Shown here in pieces: positions 33,444 to 42,416 of a DNA stretch of 64,000 nucleotides. The stretch is from the NCBI GenBank assembly GCA_947448135.1, contig CANFLZ010000003.1:1-64000 (forward strand), read 5' to 3'. The notes beneath the pieces were generated by a model that saw nothing but the letters and a program-made list of their open reading frames with translations, made no database searches and was not told where the DNA came from. Positions within the stretch are counted from its first letter, which is position 1. Each line of letters begins with the position of its first letter. The stretch is from Flavobacteriales bacterium. Its GTDB lineage: Bacteria; Bacteroidota; Bacteroidia; Flavobacteriales_D; Sanyastnellaceae. The position numbers were made by a program, and so were the translations under genes.

Positions 33444-34498
33444 GCGTTTTCTATAAGGGTTTCTAAATAGGCGTTGTACAAAGTAATGGCTGTAAGTGCT
33501 TCCACAACTGGGACAGCACGAATGGCCACACAGGGGTCGTGGCGACCTTCAATTTGAATCTGTGTCGATTCGTTGTTTTTGTTTACTGTATTTTGTGATT
33601 GAGCAATGCTGCTCGTAGGTTTAAATGCCACCTTGAACCAAATGTCCTTTCCGTTGGAAATACCAGCAGTGATACCGCCATCATGGTTGGTGCCACCAAT
33701 AACGGGATCGTTATTCTGACTGCCGAATTTGAAGGTTGATGAAAAGCCATCTCCCATTTCGAAACCTTTTACGGCATTTAACGTGAACATGGCATGAGCC
33801 AATTGGGCGTTGAGTTTATCGTACATCGGAGAACCCCAGCCCAGCGGAACACCTTCTGCCACGCAAGTGATGATACCACCCAGACTATCTTGAACAGCTT
33901 GGGCTTTTTCGATCAATTGCACCATCCGATCGCTCGTGGCAGGGTCAGGGCAGCGCACTGGACTTTCATCGACAGCACTGAGATTCAAAAATGCATAACT
34001 TTTGGGAACGATGATATCTTTCATGGAAGAGAGATAGCCCCTGATCTGAATCCCTTTTTGTGCCAACAACTGCTGTGCAATAGCTCCTGCAACCACACGA
34101 CATGCGGTCTCGCGAGCTGAACTTCTCCCGCCACCGCGTGGGTCACGATGACCGTATTTTTTATCGTAAACAAAATCAGCGTGACCAGGTCGGTACACAT
34201 CCGCCAATTTTTGATAGTCTTGGCTTTTTTGATCTTTGTTGTAAATGACAAATGCAATGGGAGCGCCAGTCGTTTTTCCCTCATATAAGCCGGAGAGAAA
34301 ATTAACTTCATCGTCTTCTTTTCTGGGTGTTACCCAATTGCTCTGGCCAGGCTTGCGACGGGCCATGCACCGAGCGATGTTGTCCATATCGATGGTTATA
34401 CCGGCAGGACAGCCATCAATCACTCCGCCAATCGCAGTACCATGAGATTCTCCAAAGGTGGTGAGGGCAAAGTGTTTCCCAATTCGATTTGAAGCCAT
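33440..34498 (-). CDS. aroC: Chorismate synthase
   Basis: 352 residues from ATG 34498 (MASNRIGKHFALTTFGESHG), the canonical start of the family; the frame runs 57 bases further without homology. It converts EPSP to chorismate with reduced FMN, the last shikimate step. Signatures seen: TFGESHG near the start, RPGHADFVYDKKYGHRDPRGGGRSSARET in the middle and GGITNGK-type loop (DGGITAGISNGKDIWFKVAFKPTSS). It ends over the AsmA start (ATGA) and begins 2 bases after the GT2 stop. A second shikimate gene, aroQ, is at 50.9 kb. Confidence 0.97.
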   Translation of the reverse strand: MASNRIGKHFALTTFGESHGTAIGGVIDGCPAGITIDMDNIARCMARRKPGQSNWVTPRKEDDEVNFLSGLYEGKTTGAPIAFVIYNKDQKSQDYQKLADVYRPGHADFVYDKKYGHRDPRGGGRSSARETACRVVAGAIAQQLLAQKGIQIRGYLSSMKDIIVPKSYAFLNLSAVDESPVRCPDPATSDRMVQLIEKAQAVQDSLGGIITCVAEGVPLGWGSPMYDKLNAQLAHAMFTLNAVKGFEMGDGFSSTFKFGSQNNDPVIGGTNHDGGITAGISNGKDIWFKVAFKPTSSIAQSQNTVNKNNESTQIQIEGRHDPCVAIRAVPVVEALTAITLYNAYLETLIENA

Positions 34499-34499
34499 C

Positions 34500-35444
34500 T
34501 TAAAATTCTTCTTCGATTTGATACTCGTTGCGGTGCGCAGCATTGCGAACAACAAGTTCTCCTAAAAATCCAGCTAGAAACAATTGCGTTCCGATGATCA
34601 TACTGGTCAATGCCAAATAAAATACGGATTGCTCTGCGATATTTTTTTCAGGGATACCTTGCGATAGACAATAAATTTTATTGCCGCCTAAGTATAAGAA
34701 AGACAAGAAGCCAATCATAAAAACCAGACTTCCCAGGCTGCCAAAAAAGTGCATGGGTTTCTTTCCGAATCTGGAAATAAAAACAATCGATTGTAGATCC
34801 AAGAATCCATTGATAAAGCGATTCCATCCGAACTTGGTAACACCATGTTTTCTGGGATAATGTTGCACGACCTTTTCAGAAATCTTTTTGAATCCCGCTC
34901 TGTGCGCCAAAATCGGAATGTATCGATGCATTTCTCCATACACCTCAATCCTTTTCACGACTTTATTTTTATATGCTTTGAGTCCACAATTGAAATCATT
35001 CAAATGAATACCGCTCATTTTTCGAGTTGCCCAATTGTACAATTTGGTGGGAATCGTTTTTGAAAGCGGATCGTGTCTTTTCTTTTTGTAGCCACTCACC
35101 AAGTCCCAACCATCTTCGGTAATCATTCGATACAACTCAGGAATTTCGTCTGGGGAGTCTTGAAGGTCAGCATCCATGGTAATAACTACATTGCCTTGGG
35201 CTTTTTGAAATCCCACATGCATCGCAGCGCTCTTGCCATAATTTTGGGCAAATTGTACGCCGCGAATCGGAAATTGCGATTGCATTTTTTGAATCACATT
35301 CCATGATTCATCTGTACTTCCGTCGTCAACCAAAATCACTTCATACTGAAAATTATTTTCAGTCATCACGCGATGAATCCAGGTGCACAATTCGTGCAAG
35401 GACTCTTCTTCATTGTACAAAGGGACGACTACAGAAATATCCAT
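34500..35444 (-). CDS. GT2 glycosyltransferase with two C-terminal membrane helices
   Basis: 314 residues. GT-A domain with VVPLYNEEESL, VDDGSTD, the donor-site MDADLQDSPDE and the later GLKAYKN region. Two hydrophobic helices follow (about 230-255 and 270-300), which is the layout of polyprenyl-phosphate sugar transferases (DPM1/ArnC/GtrB-like). It probably attaches a sugar to undecaprenyl phosphate at the inner membrane face. First gene of the operon with aroC. A -7 box TACATTTG on the minus strand at 35461-35468 lies 16 bases before the start. Confidence 0.9.
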   Translation of the reverse strand: MDISVVVPLYNEEESLHELCTWIHRVMTENNFQYEVILVDDGSTDESWNVIQKMQSQFPIRGVQFAQNYGKSAAMHVGFQKAQGNVVITMDADLQDSPDEIPELYRMITEDGWDLVSGYKKKRHDPLSKTIPTKLYNWATRKMSGIHLNDFNCGLKAYKNKVVKRIEVYGEMHRYIPILAHRAGFKKISEKVVQHYPRKHGVTKFGWNRFINGFLDLQSIVFISRFGKKPMHFFGSLGSLVFMIGFLSFLYLGGNKIYCLSQGIPEKNIAEQSVFYLALTSMIIGTQLFLAGFLGELVVRNAAHRNEYQIEEEF

Positions 35445-35460
35445 TTCGATGCTTTTGCTA

Positions 35461-35468
35461 CAAATGTA
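35461..35468 (-). promoter_or_regulatory. -7 promoter box of the GT2-aroC-AsmA operon
   Basis: Minus-strand TACATTTG fits TAnnTTTG and ends 16 bases before the ATG at 35444. No clear TTTG is seen at the normal upstream distance. Confidence 0.5.
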
Positions 35469-35493
35469 ATTCTTTCAAATTGAAATTTCTTTT

Positions 35494-35523
35494 TTTGGGT
35501 AAAGCAGTTTGTGTTTACATTTG
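35494..35523 (+). promoter_or_regulatory. Promoter of the SRP RNA gene
   Basis: TTTG (35494-35497), an 18-base spacer and TACATTTG (35516-35523) match both elements of the Bacteroidota housekeeping promoter exactly. The RNA stem begins at 35530, so transcription starts about 4 bases after the -7 box; this calibrates the other promoters in the window. Confidence 0.75.
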
Positions 35524-35527
35524 CTCC

Positions 35528-35629
35528 CGAAGGCAAGTCTCATACGATCAGCTCCTGTCAAATCCTCCAGGGTCGGAAGGCAGCAAAGGTAGATGGTTGT
35601 AGCGGTGCGATATGAGGGGCTTGCCTTTA
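35528..35629 (+). ncRNA. ffs: Signal recognition particle RNA (small bacterial type)
   Basis: About 100 bases. Terminal arms AAGGCAAG (35530-35537) and CTTGCCTT (35620-35627) pair, continued by TCTCATA with TATGAGG. The apical domain carries the Ffh-binding core, with the conserved GGTCGGAAGGCAGCA at 35571-35585. This is the short RNA without an Alu domain, which guides ribosomes making membrane proteins to the Sec system with Ffh. A T-rich stretch after 35625 can end transcription. It is the one structural RNA gene I can support in the window. Confidence 0.9.
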
Positions 35630-35640
35630 CTTTTTTCTAT

Positions 35641-36159
35641 ATGAGCACCCCCATCAATCTCAAGTCGTATCGCCAAAAGGCATATCGGGACAAAAAGAAG
35701 ATCTCCGCTTTTCTTACTAAGATTACCAAAAAGGCTGATAAATCCATTTATCCGTTGGTACGTCAGGCTGAAAAATATGCTTGGACAAAAGTGGATTGTA
35801 CACAATGTGGAAATTGTTGCAAGACGATGACGCCCACTTGGAAAAAGGCTGAGGTAAAGAAGCTCGCGACACATTTGGGAATGACCTACCAAGAATTTTT
35901 TGACAAGTGGTTGTATGTGGAAGAGTCAACTGGAGACATTTGCAACCAATCAACGCCTTGCCAGTTTTTAGATGGTCAGTCAGGTTTGTGTTCAGTGTAT
36001 GAATATCGCCCACACGACTGTGCCAAGTTTCCGCATTTGCATCGTAAAGATTTCTTTGATCAGACAGAATTATACGCGGCCAATTTGCACCGTTGTCCCG
36101 CCACATATGAGGCCATGAAGCATTTGTATGATTTGGCCACCGCTGTCAAAAGCAAGTAG
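35641..36159 (+). CDS. YkgJ family cysteine cluster protein
   Basis: 172 residues from ATG 35641; upstream codons in this frame lie in the SRP RNA. Cysteines in VDCTQCGNCCKTMTP (C53, C56, C59, C60), a second group in CNQSTPCQFLDGQSGLCSVYEYRPHDCAKFP and a late CPATYE fit the YkgJ/Fe-S or zinc cluster family. Function is unknown; some members are described as putative Fe-S oxidoreductases. It directly follows the SRP RNA and is followed by the repeat array, with no coding partner. Confidence 0.88.
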   Translation: MSTPINLKSYRQKAYRDKKKISAFLTKITKKADKSIYPLVRQAEKYAWTKVDCTQCGNCCKTMTPTWKKAEVKKLATHLGMTYQEFFDKWLYVEESTGDICNQSTPCQFLDGQSGLCSVYEYRPHDCAKFPHLHRKDFFDQTELYAANLHRCPATYEAMKHLYDLATAVKSK

Positions 36160-36171
36160 AATTTTTGCACA

Positions 36172-36668
36172 CCCTTCGCGTCCTCTGCGGATTCTTCGTG
36201 ACCTTTGCGTTATATTTTTATCTCAGTATCAGATCGGATGAATGTGTCGATGTATCGCAAAGCCCGCAAAGAGATCCGCAAAGTTCGCGGAGAGATAAAA
36301 CTTGGCGCCTTTGCGCATTCTTCGCGTCCATTGCGCTTCTGATTGAGTCGTTCATTCAAGATTGTGAAAATGCATTTTAACGCAAAGCCCGCAAAGAGAT
36401 CCGCAAAGTTCGCGTAGAGATAAAACTTGGCGCCTTTGCGCATTCTTCGCGTCCATTGCGTTTCTGATTGAGGCGTTCATTCCAGATTGAGAAATATTTA
36501 TTTTAACGCAAAGCCCGCAAAGAGATCCGCAAAGTTCGCGGAGAGATTACACTTTGCGCCCTTTGCGTTTTCTTCGCGCCCATTGCGTTTCTAATTGTGA
36601 CTATCATTCAAGATGGTGAAAATATTTTAACGCAAAGCCCGCAAGTAGATCCGCAAAGTTTGTGGGGA
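36172..36668. repeat. Array of four 125-bp palindromic CGCAAAG-type repeats
   Basis: Units begin CGCAAAGCCCGCAAAG at 36256, 36381, 36507 and 36631 (spacing 125, 126 and 124); the last is cut short, and a diverged inverted half-unit precedes the first (36172-36213). Within a unit the first part (CGCAAAGAGATCCGCAAAG with TTCGCGGAGAG) can pair with the second (GCGCCTTTGCG, CTTCGCGTCCATTGCG), so each folds into a long imperfect hairpin. No open frame with coding character lies in it. It fills almost the whole gene-free stretch 36160-36753. Confidence 0.9.
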
Positions 36669-36706
36669 CTTTACTTCGAGCTATTCTCATTCCATTGACC
36701 ATTTTT

Positions 36707-36736
36707 TTTGCTTTTCCACTGAAATGTTTACCTTTG
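36707..36736 (+). promoter_or_regulatory. Complete TTTG-N18-TACCTTTG promoter
   Basis: TTTG at 36707-36710, an 18-base spacer, and TACCTTTG at 36729-36736. Transcription should begin near 36740, which rules out the ATG at 36724 as the start of the next gene. Confidence 0.7.
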
Positions 36737-36753
36737 GTATTGTAAGGAAAATC

Positions 36754-38253
36754 ATGGGTATGAACGATCAAGAAAGGGTGATACTCACCCCGAATCAGAA
36801 GGCGCTAAAAATAAATCTTCAACAAGCCATCTACGGAACGTTTGCTGAGATCGGAGCGGGACAAGAAGTGGTGCGCCATTTCTTTCGTGCAGGCGGTGCC
36901 AGCGGCACTATTGCCAAAGCGATGAGCGCTTATGATAAAGATTTTAGTGATGCGATTTATGGCAAAGAGGCCAAGGGTCGCTATGTCTGTAAACCCAGAT
37001 TGGTGAACATGCTGAATCACGAGTATCGATTGATTGAAGAAAGATTGAAGCGCGCAGATCATCCCACAAAAACCTTTTTCTCTTTTGCCAATACCATCGC
37101 AACCATCAATTTCTCAAAGACGGTTCAAGGTCATGGTTGGATGGGGGTAAAATTTCAAACCAGTCCTGAAAAGGAACCCAATGAAATTATTCTTCATGCT
37201 CGCTTCCATGAGCAAGATGCCTTGCTGCAGCAAGCTACAACAGGGGTTTTGGGAGTTAATTTAATTTATGGATGTTTCTTTTTGCACGCCACTCCAGAAG
37301 AGTTTCTGCTGTCACTTTATGACAACATCGGTCGTGATCAATTAGAGATTGACATGGTTGAAATGATTGGTCCTGATTTTAAAGAGGTGGATAATCGATT
37401 GTTGTCGCTGCAATTGGTGAAGCACGGCATGACACAAGCTGTGATTTTCTCGCCGGATGGAGCAAACTTGCAAGCAGCAGACGTTTTATACAAGAAGAAT
37501 ATTTTGGCCATTCGCGGCTCGTTTAGACCCGTTACCAAGGTCAATATTGACATGATTCTGAAGGGTATCAAGCAGTTTCAGGCTGATCCCAAAGTCGAGC
37601 CAGATCAAATCCAGGTTTTGTTTGAAATTACTCTGAACAACCTTACCGCCAGTGGGGATGTCGATGAACAAGATTTTCTTGATCGCGCAGACATTCTTTG
37701 TTCTTTGGGACAAACTGTTTTGGTTTCTAATTTCTCGCAGTACTACAAACTGGTGGAGTATTTTGCTACGCATACCAATAAACGTATGGGGGTTATTCTT
37801 GGCGCCAATATGTTGTTCCAATTGTTTGATGAAAAATACTACCGCGATGTCAATGGTGGAATTTTGGAGGTTTTTGGTAGGATGTTTAGTCGTGATTTGA
37901 AGATGTATGTCTACCCATGGAGAAGCCAGGAAACGGGGCAGTTACAAACTACACTGAATACTGAAATTCATCCTAGAATTAAACCTTTGTATGATTACTT
38001 GGTGTTTAATAAACGTCTCAAAGATTTGGAGGATTATGATCCAGAGATTTTGGATATTTTCTCACGTGACGTTTTGGCCATGATCAAAAATGGATATTCA
38101 GGTTGGGAAAGAATGGTGCCTTCTTATGTGGACAGTATCATCAAGGATTATCGCTTATTTGGTTACGATCCAGAAACAGCGCCCAATGCGGAATATCAAC
38201 CTCCAGCACGTGTGCAGAAGTATTTGCAATTAGAGAAGGAAGCGGGTCGCTAA
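36754..38253 (+). CDS. Conserved protein of unknown function, about 500 residues
   Basis: 499 residues from ATG 36754 (ATG 36760 is equally possible); ATG 36724 lies in the promoter. Cytosolic by composition. Conserved-looking blocks are TPNQKALKINLQQAIYGTFAEIGAGQEVVRHFF and RAGGASGTIAKAMSAYDK, then GVILGANMLFQLFDEKYY and MYVYPWRSQETGQL. I believe homologues exist in many Bacteroidota and cyanobacteria under misleading transferred names; no catalytic signature is clear to me. The gene is monocistronic, following a repeat array and convergent with an MBL-fold gene. Confidence 0.8.
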   Translation: MGMNDQERVILTPNQKALKINLQQAIYGTFAEIGAGQEVVRHFFRAGGASGTIAKAMSAYDKDFSDAIYGKEAKGRYVCKPRLVNMLNHEYRLIEERLKRADHPTKTFFSFANTIATINFSKTVQGHGWMGVKFQTSPEKEPNEIILHARFHEQDALLQQATTGVLGVNLIYGCFFLHATPEEFLLSLYDNIGRDQLEIDMVEMIGPDFKEVDNRLLSLQLVKHGMTQAVIFSPDGANLQAADVLYKKNILAIRGSFRPVTKVNIDMILKGIKQFQADPKVEPDQIQVLFEITLNNLTASGDVDEQDFLDRADILCSLGQTVLVSNFSQYYKLVEYFATHTNKRMGVILGANMLFQLFDEKYYRDVNGGILEVFGRMFSRDLKMYVYPWRSQETGQLQTTLNTEIHPRIKPLYDYLVFNKRLKDLEDYDPEILDIFSRDVLAMIKNGYSGWERMVPSYVDSIIKDYRLFGYDPETAPNAEYQPPARVQKYLQLEKEAGR

Positions 38254-38254
38254 A

Positions 38255-39103
38255 TTAAATTTCAGAAAAAGAGAAAACCTGATCGGGGCGAATGCCCTTT
38301 TCTGTGTTTTTGAGTGTGCAACATTCGTTGACACTATCATGCTCCAGAAATAAAACCCAATTTTCTTCTTGGGCCTTTTTCAAGAAAACTTCTTTCTCAG
38401 TCAAAGTAATCAAAGGTCTTGTGTCGTAGCCCATGACATAAGGCAATGGAATATGACCAACAGAAGGCAGGAGGTCAGCCATGAAAGCGATGGTTTTTCC
38501 TTTGTGTTGAATCAATGGAATCATCATGCTGTCTGTGTGACCATCGACAAACCAAGCGTCAAAGCCAAGTCCTGTATCACATACGTCACCTTTGCGTTCG
38601 ATGAATTTTAATTGTCCTGATTCCTGTATGGGTAAAATATTTTCTTTTAAAAACGAAGCTTTTTCTCTGGGATTGGGCTCTGTTGCCCATTGCCAATGTC
38701 TTTCGTTGCTCCAGAAATGGGCATTTTCAAATGCTGGACGCAATTGTTCGCTAGCGGAATCACGCACAATGGCGCCTCCGCAATGATCAAAATGTAAGTG
38801 TGTCAGGAACACATCCGTAATGTCTTTCGAATCGAAACCAGCTTGTCGGATGCTCTGATGCAATTCAGATTTTCCGTGCAAATGGTAGTGACCAAAGAAT
38901 TGGTCGCTTTGCTTCTGGCCAATGCCCGTATCCACCAAAATCAACCGATTGCCGTCTTCAATCAGCAAGCATCTCATAGACCAAGTGCACAGATTGCTGT
39001 CATCCGCGGGATTGGTTTTGCTCCAAATCAATTTGGGGACAACACCGAACATTGCGCCACCATCCAATTTAAAAAATCCCGTGTCGATTACATGCAGTTT
39101 CAT
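38255..39103 (-). CDS. MBL-fold metallohydrolase
   Basis: 282 residues from ATG 39103, where similarity begins (MKLHVIDTGFFKLDGGAMFG); the open frame runs 207 bases further into the opposite purB gene. The zinc-binding HLHFDHCGG motif (THLHFDH), the later DGHTDSMM and the C-terminal EHDS mark a metallo-beta-lactamase-fold hydrolase of the quorum-quenching lactonase/AttM-like branch by length and layout; the true substrate is unknown. A -7 box TACCTTTG on the minus strand (39121-39128) lies 17 bases before the start. Confidence 0.88.
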   Translation of the reverse strand: MKLHVIDTGFFKLDGGAMFGVVPKLIWSKTNPADDSNLCTWSMRCLLIEDGNRLILVDTGIGQKQSDQFFGHYHLHGKSELHQSIRQAGFDSKDITDVFLTHLHFDHCGGAIVRDSASEQLRPAFENAHFWSNERHWQWATEPNPREKASFLKENILPIQESGQLKFIERKGDVCDTGLGFDAWFVDGHTDSMMIPLIQHKGKTIAFMADLLPSVGHIPLPYVMGYDTRPLITLTEKEVFLKKAQEENWVLFLEHDSVNECCTLKNTEKGIRPDQVFSFSEI

Positions 39104-39120
39104 AGCCTTAGGTTTGGTCA

Positions 39121-39159
39121 CAAAGGTAGAAAGACAAGCGAATTTATGCGTTACATTTG
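39121..39159. promoter_or_regulatory. Divergent -7 boxes of the MBL and purB genes
   Basis: TACCTTTG on the minus strand (39121-39128) and TACATTTG on the plus strand (39152-39159) face away from each other, each exactly 17 bases before its start codon. Neither has a clear TTTG partner, so the two promoters may share their upstream region. Confidence 0.55.
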
Positions 39160-39176
39160 CGCTTTGAGAGTAAATT

Positions 39177-40538
39177 ATGAGCATCTCCCCACTAATGGCC
39201 ATCTCACCAATCGATGGTCGATACACACAAGCAACTTCTGAATTACAAGGTTTCTTCAGTGAGTTTGCATTGATCAAATACCGCGTTTGGGTTGAAGTGG
39301 AATACTTCATCGCATTGTCGGAAATCCCATTGCCACAGTTGAAGAGTTTTAAATCCAGTCATGCAGAGCAATTGCGCGCTTGGGTTGAGCATTTTTCAGA
39401 ACAAGATGCCTTGGCGATCAAAGAGACTGAAAAAATCACCAACCATGATGTGAAAGCTGTAGAATACAGTGTGAAGGCCAAATTGGATGAAATGGGTTTG
39501 TCTGAAATCAAGGAGTTTGTTCATTTTGGATTGACCTCTCAAGACATCAACAATACTGCTATTCCAGCTACACTGCGCGATGCTTTGGATAAGGTTTATT
39601 TACCCAAAATGGAGTTGTTGATTGATGCGATGCTTGTCGATGCGGGAAAGTGGAAGGACATTGCTTTGTTGGCGAGAACCCATGGTCAGCCTGCTTCGCC
39701 TACTCGTTTAGGAAAGGAAATATGTGTTTTCATCGAGCGACTTGAAGCGCAATTGGATCAATTGGAAGAGATTCCAGCGTCTGCAAAATTTGGCGGCGCG
39801 ACAGGGAATTTCAATGCTCATTATGTGGCATATCCGGAGATCAATTGGGTAGAATTTGCCAATGATTTTTTGGAAGAAAAATTGGAATTGCATCGCTCGC
39901 AATACACCACGCAAATTGAACATTATGACAATTTGGCGGCAACGTTTGATGCACTCAAGCGAATCAATGTGATATTGATCGACATGTGTCGTGATATGTG
40001 GACCTACATCAGCATGGATTACTTCAAGCAAAAAACCAAGGAGGGTGAGGTTGGTTCTTCTGCGATGCCACACAAAGTCAATCCAATAGATTTTGAAAAT
40101 GCCGAAGGAAACTTGGGGTTGGCCAATGCCATGTTTGAGCATCTTTCAGCCAAACTTCCTGTTTCTCGTTTACAAAGAGATTTAACGGACAGTACTGTTT
40201 TGCGCAATATTGGCGTGCCAATGGGGCATACCATTTTGGCATTGCAAAGCATCATGAAAGGTTGGGGAAAATTGTTGCTCAATGAAGCGCAATTGCGTGC
40301 AGATTTGGATAAAAATTGGGCTGTGGTGGCAGAGGCTATTCAGACCATTTTACGCAGAGAAAATTATCCGCAACCTTATGAGACTTTGAAAAAGTTAACC
40401 CGCGGAAACGAAATCACACAAGATTCCATTCAACAATTCATTGATGAACTGGAAGTGAGTGAAAAAATAAAAGCAGAAATGCGCGCGATTACGCCATTTA
40501 CCTACACGGGCGTTCATTTAATGGATGAAGTAGAATAA
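39177..40538 (+). CDS. purB: Adenylosuccinate lyase
   Basis: 453 residues, the usual length. It cleaves SAICAR and adenylosuccinate, releasing fumarate, in purine synthesis. The fumarase/lyase superfamily signature GSSAMPHKVNPIDFENAEGN is present near residue 290, along with the substrate-binding THGQPASPTRLGKE and FGLTSQDINNTA. The stop and the next start overlap by one base (TAATG), coupling it to an ABC exporter, an arrangement without obvious metabolic logic. Confidence 0.96.
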   Translation: MSISPLMAISPIDGRYTQATSELQGFFSEFALIKYRVWVEVEYFIALSEIPLPQLKSFKSSHAEQLRAWVEHFSEQDALAIKETEKITNHDVKAVEYSVKAKLDEMGLSEIKEFVHFGLTSQDINNTAIPATLRDALDKVYLPKMELLIDAMLVDAGKWKDIALLARTHGQPASPTRLGKEICVFIERLEAQLDQLEEIPASAKFGGATGNFNAHYVAYPEINWVEFANDFLEEKLELHRSQYTTQIEHYDNLAATFDALKRINVILIDMCRDMWTYISMDYFKQKTKEGEVGSSAMPHKVNPIDFENAEGNLGLANAMFEHLSAKLPVSRLQRDLTDSTVLRNIGVPMGHTILALQSIMKGWGKLLLNEAQLRADLDKNWAVVAEAIQTILRRENYPQPYETLKKLTRGNEITQDSIQQFIDELEVSEKIKAEMRAITPFTYTGVHLMDEVE

Positions 40539-42346
40539 TGAAGAAGCAAGCGTTTAAAGACATCATTGCCTTGTGCAAGCCCTATCAAAGGGAATTGATT
40601 TCTAATTTCTTGTTGAACATCCTCAATGCTGTTCTTTCTCTTTTCACTTTTTTGAGTGTAGTTCCTTTTTTATACATCCTGTTTCAGGTTGAAAATTCAA
40701 AGCCGAATCCCGCTGCACAGTCAGGTTGGTGGCAAAGGGCTGAAGCTGTTTTGACGCAATATGTCGAAGTGCATGGTCAAGTTTCTGCTTTGATGTTGAT
40801 GTGCTGTTCGATAGTTGTTTTGGCTCTTTTGAAGAATGCTTCCAATTACGCGGCATTGTTGAGTATCGCAAAAGTGCGTACTGCCATCTCTCGCGATCTT
40901 CGATCAAACCTGTATGCCAAAGTGCTGCGATTATCAATTGCTTTTTATAGCAACGAGAAGAAGGGCGATTTGATTTCCAGAATGACCAATGATTTGATGG
41001 AAATTGAATTTTCGGTCATCGGAGCTTTAGAAGGATTACTCAAAGCCCCCATCATGCTGGTGTTGAGTTTGGTGACTTTGTTTGTGCTTTCTTGGAAGCT
41101 TACATTATTTGCTTTGATTTTCTTGCCATTGAGTGGATGGTTGATTTCTAAAATTGCGAAAAGTCTTAAAAATGCCGCCAAGCGTGGTAAAGGAAGTTTG
41201 GGTGAATTGATTTCGGTTATTGAAGAAACGCTCACAGGAATGAGAGTGGTCAAGGTTTTCAATGCCGAGAAATATTTCTCCGATCGTTTTCAAAATGAAA
41301 ATCAGTCTTATTTTAAATTGATGCACCGCTTGTACAAGCGAGAGTATTTGAGTTCACCCATGTCAGAATTTATTTCGATGGGGGTGATTGCAATTTTACT
41401 TTTTGTAGGAGGTAGAATTGTATTGGATGGTCAAATGTCCGGAGCGATGTTGATTGGTTACCTGGTGGTTTTTTCACAAGTAATTCAGCCGGCGCGAGCA
41501 CTCTCTGAAGCGGTATTTAAGATTAGCAAAGGAGCGGCATCTTTGGATCGGGTTAACGAGATTATGTTGGCGGAGGAGAGTGTTACCGATCTTTCAACGG
41601 CTAAGCCTATACCCACTTTTGAAAAGGAAATTACATTCCAAAATGTTGGCTTTTCATACGGTGATCAAGTTGTTTTAAAGGACATCCAATTGACCATTAG
41701 AAAAGGTGAGATGGTGGCCTTGGTTGGGCCATCTGGAAGCGGTAAATCGACATTGGCTTCATTACTGGTTCGATTGATGGATCCCATGAGTGGTGCAATA
41801 TTGGTGGATGGTCAATCATTGAATGAGTTACAATTGCATTCTTGGAGAAATCAGGTGGGTGTGGTGACGCAAGATTCAATTTTATTCAATGACACCATTG
41901 CTAAAAATATTGCTTTGGGATTTGATGATGTGGACATGAATCGGGTAGTGGCGGCTTCCAAGATTGCCAATGCTTTGGAGTTTATCGAAAAAAATCCTGA
42001 AGGTTTTGCATTCAATGTTGGCGACCAAGGTGGTCGTTTGTCTGGAGGGCAGAAACAGCGTTTGTGCATTGCTCGCGCAGTATATAAAAATCCACCTTTG
42101 TTGATTTTGGATGAAGCAACATCTGCCTTGGATACCCAAAGCGAGCAAGTTGTTCAAGATGCCATCAACAATATGATGCAAGACAGAACCAGTGTTGTCA
42201 TCGCTCATCGACTCAGTACAGTGCAAAAGGCTGATCGTATCATAGTTTTGGATAAAGGTCATATTGTCCAAGTAGGAACGCATGAAACCTTGATGCAGCA
42301 AGAGGGATTGTACCGCACATTGGTGGAATTGCAAGAGATGAATTGA
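40538..42346 (+). CDS. MsbA-like ABC transporter (fused membrane and ATPase domains)
   Basis: 602 residues. An N-terminal six-helix membrane domain (about 20-330) is followed by an ATPase domain (360-602) with Walker A VGPSGSGKSTL, signature LSGGQKQRL, Walker B LLILDEATSALD and switch His in VIAHRLST. It is a type IV half-exporter acting as a homodimer; lipid A or other lipid export is the usual role of such single-gene exporters in Bacteroidota, but drugs or peptides cannot be excluded. Coupled by a 1-base overlap to purB; the next gene starts 70 bases later. Confidence 0.93.
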   Translation: MKKQAFKDIIALCKPYQRELISNFLLNILNAVLSLFTFLSVVPFLYILFQVENSKPNPAAQSGWWQRAEAVLTQYVEVHGQVSALMLMCCSIVVLALLKNASNYAALLSIAKVRTAISRDLRSNLYAKVLRLSIAFYSNEKKGDLISRMTNDLMEIEFSVIGALEGLLKAPIMLVLSLVTLFVLSWKLTLFALIFLPLSGWLISKIAKSLKNAAKRGKGSLGELISVIEETLTGMRVVKVFNAEKYFSDRFQNENQSYFKLMHRLYKREYLSSPMSEFISMGVIAILLFVGGRIVLDGQMSGAMLIGYLVVFSQVIQPARALSEAVFKISKGAASLDRVNEIMLAEESVTDLSTAKPIPTFEKEITFQNVGFSYGDQVVLKDIQLTIRKGEMVALVGPSGSGKSTLASLLVRLMDPMSGAILVDGQSLNELQLHSWRNQVGVVTQDSILFNDTIAKNIALGFDDVDMNRVVAASKIANALEFIEKNPEGFAFNVGDQGGRLSGGQKQRLCIARAVYKNPPLLILDEATSALDTQSEQVVQDAINNMMQDRTSVVIAHRLSTVQKADRIIVLDKGHIVQVGTHETLMQQEGLYRTLVELQEMN

Positions 42347-42416
42347 TGTGGTGTGATAAAAGTTACCTTTTCCTTTTTTTGACATCGTATCTTAGCAACC
42401 CATAAAATCGAAGAGA

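Noticed and set aside
36172-36668. CRISPR array
   Set aside because: The repeats are about 125 bases, contiguous rather than separated by unique spacers, self-complementary, and no cas gene is near.
36724-36753. Upstream ATG as start of the 500-residue unknown protein
   Set aside because: It lies before the complete TTTG-N18-TACCTTTG promoter's expected transcription start, so it would not be in the mRNA.
38255-39310. Long version of the MBL-fold protein (351 residues)
   Set aside because: The first 69 codons overlap purB on the other strand, lack homology, and the promoter box lies inside them.
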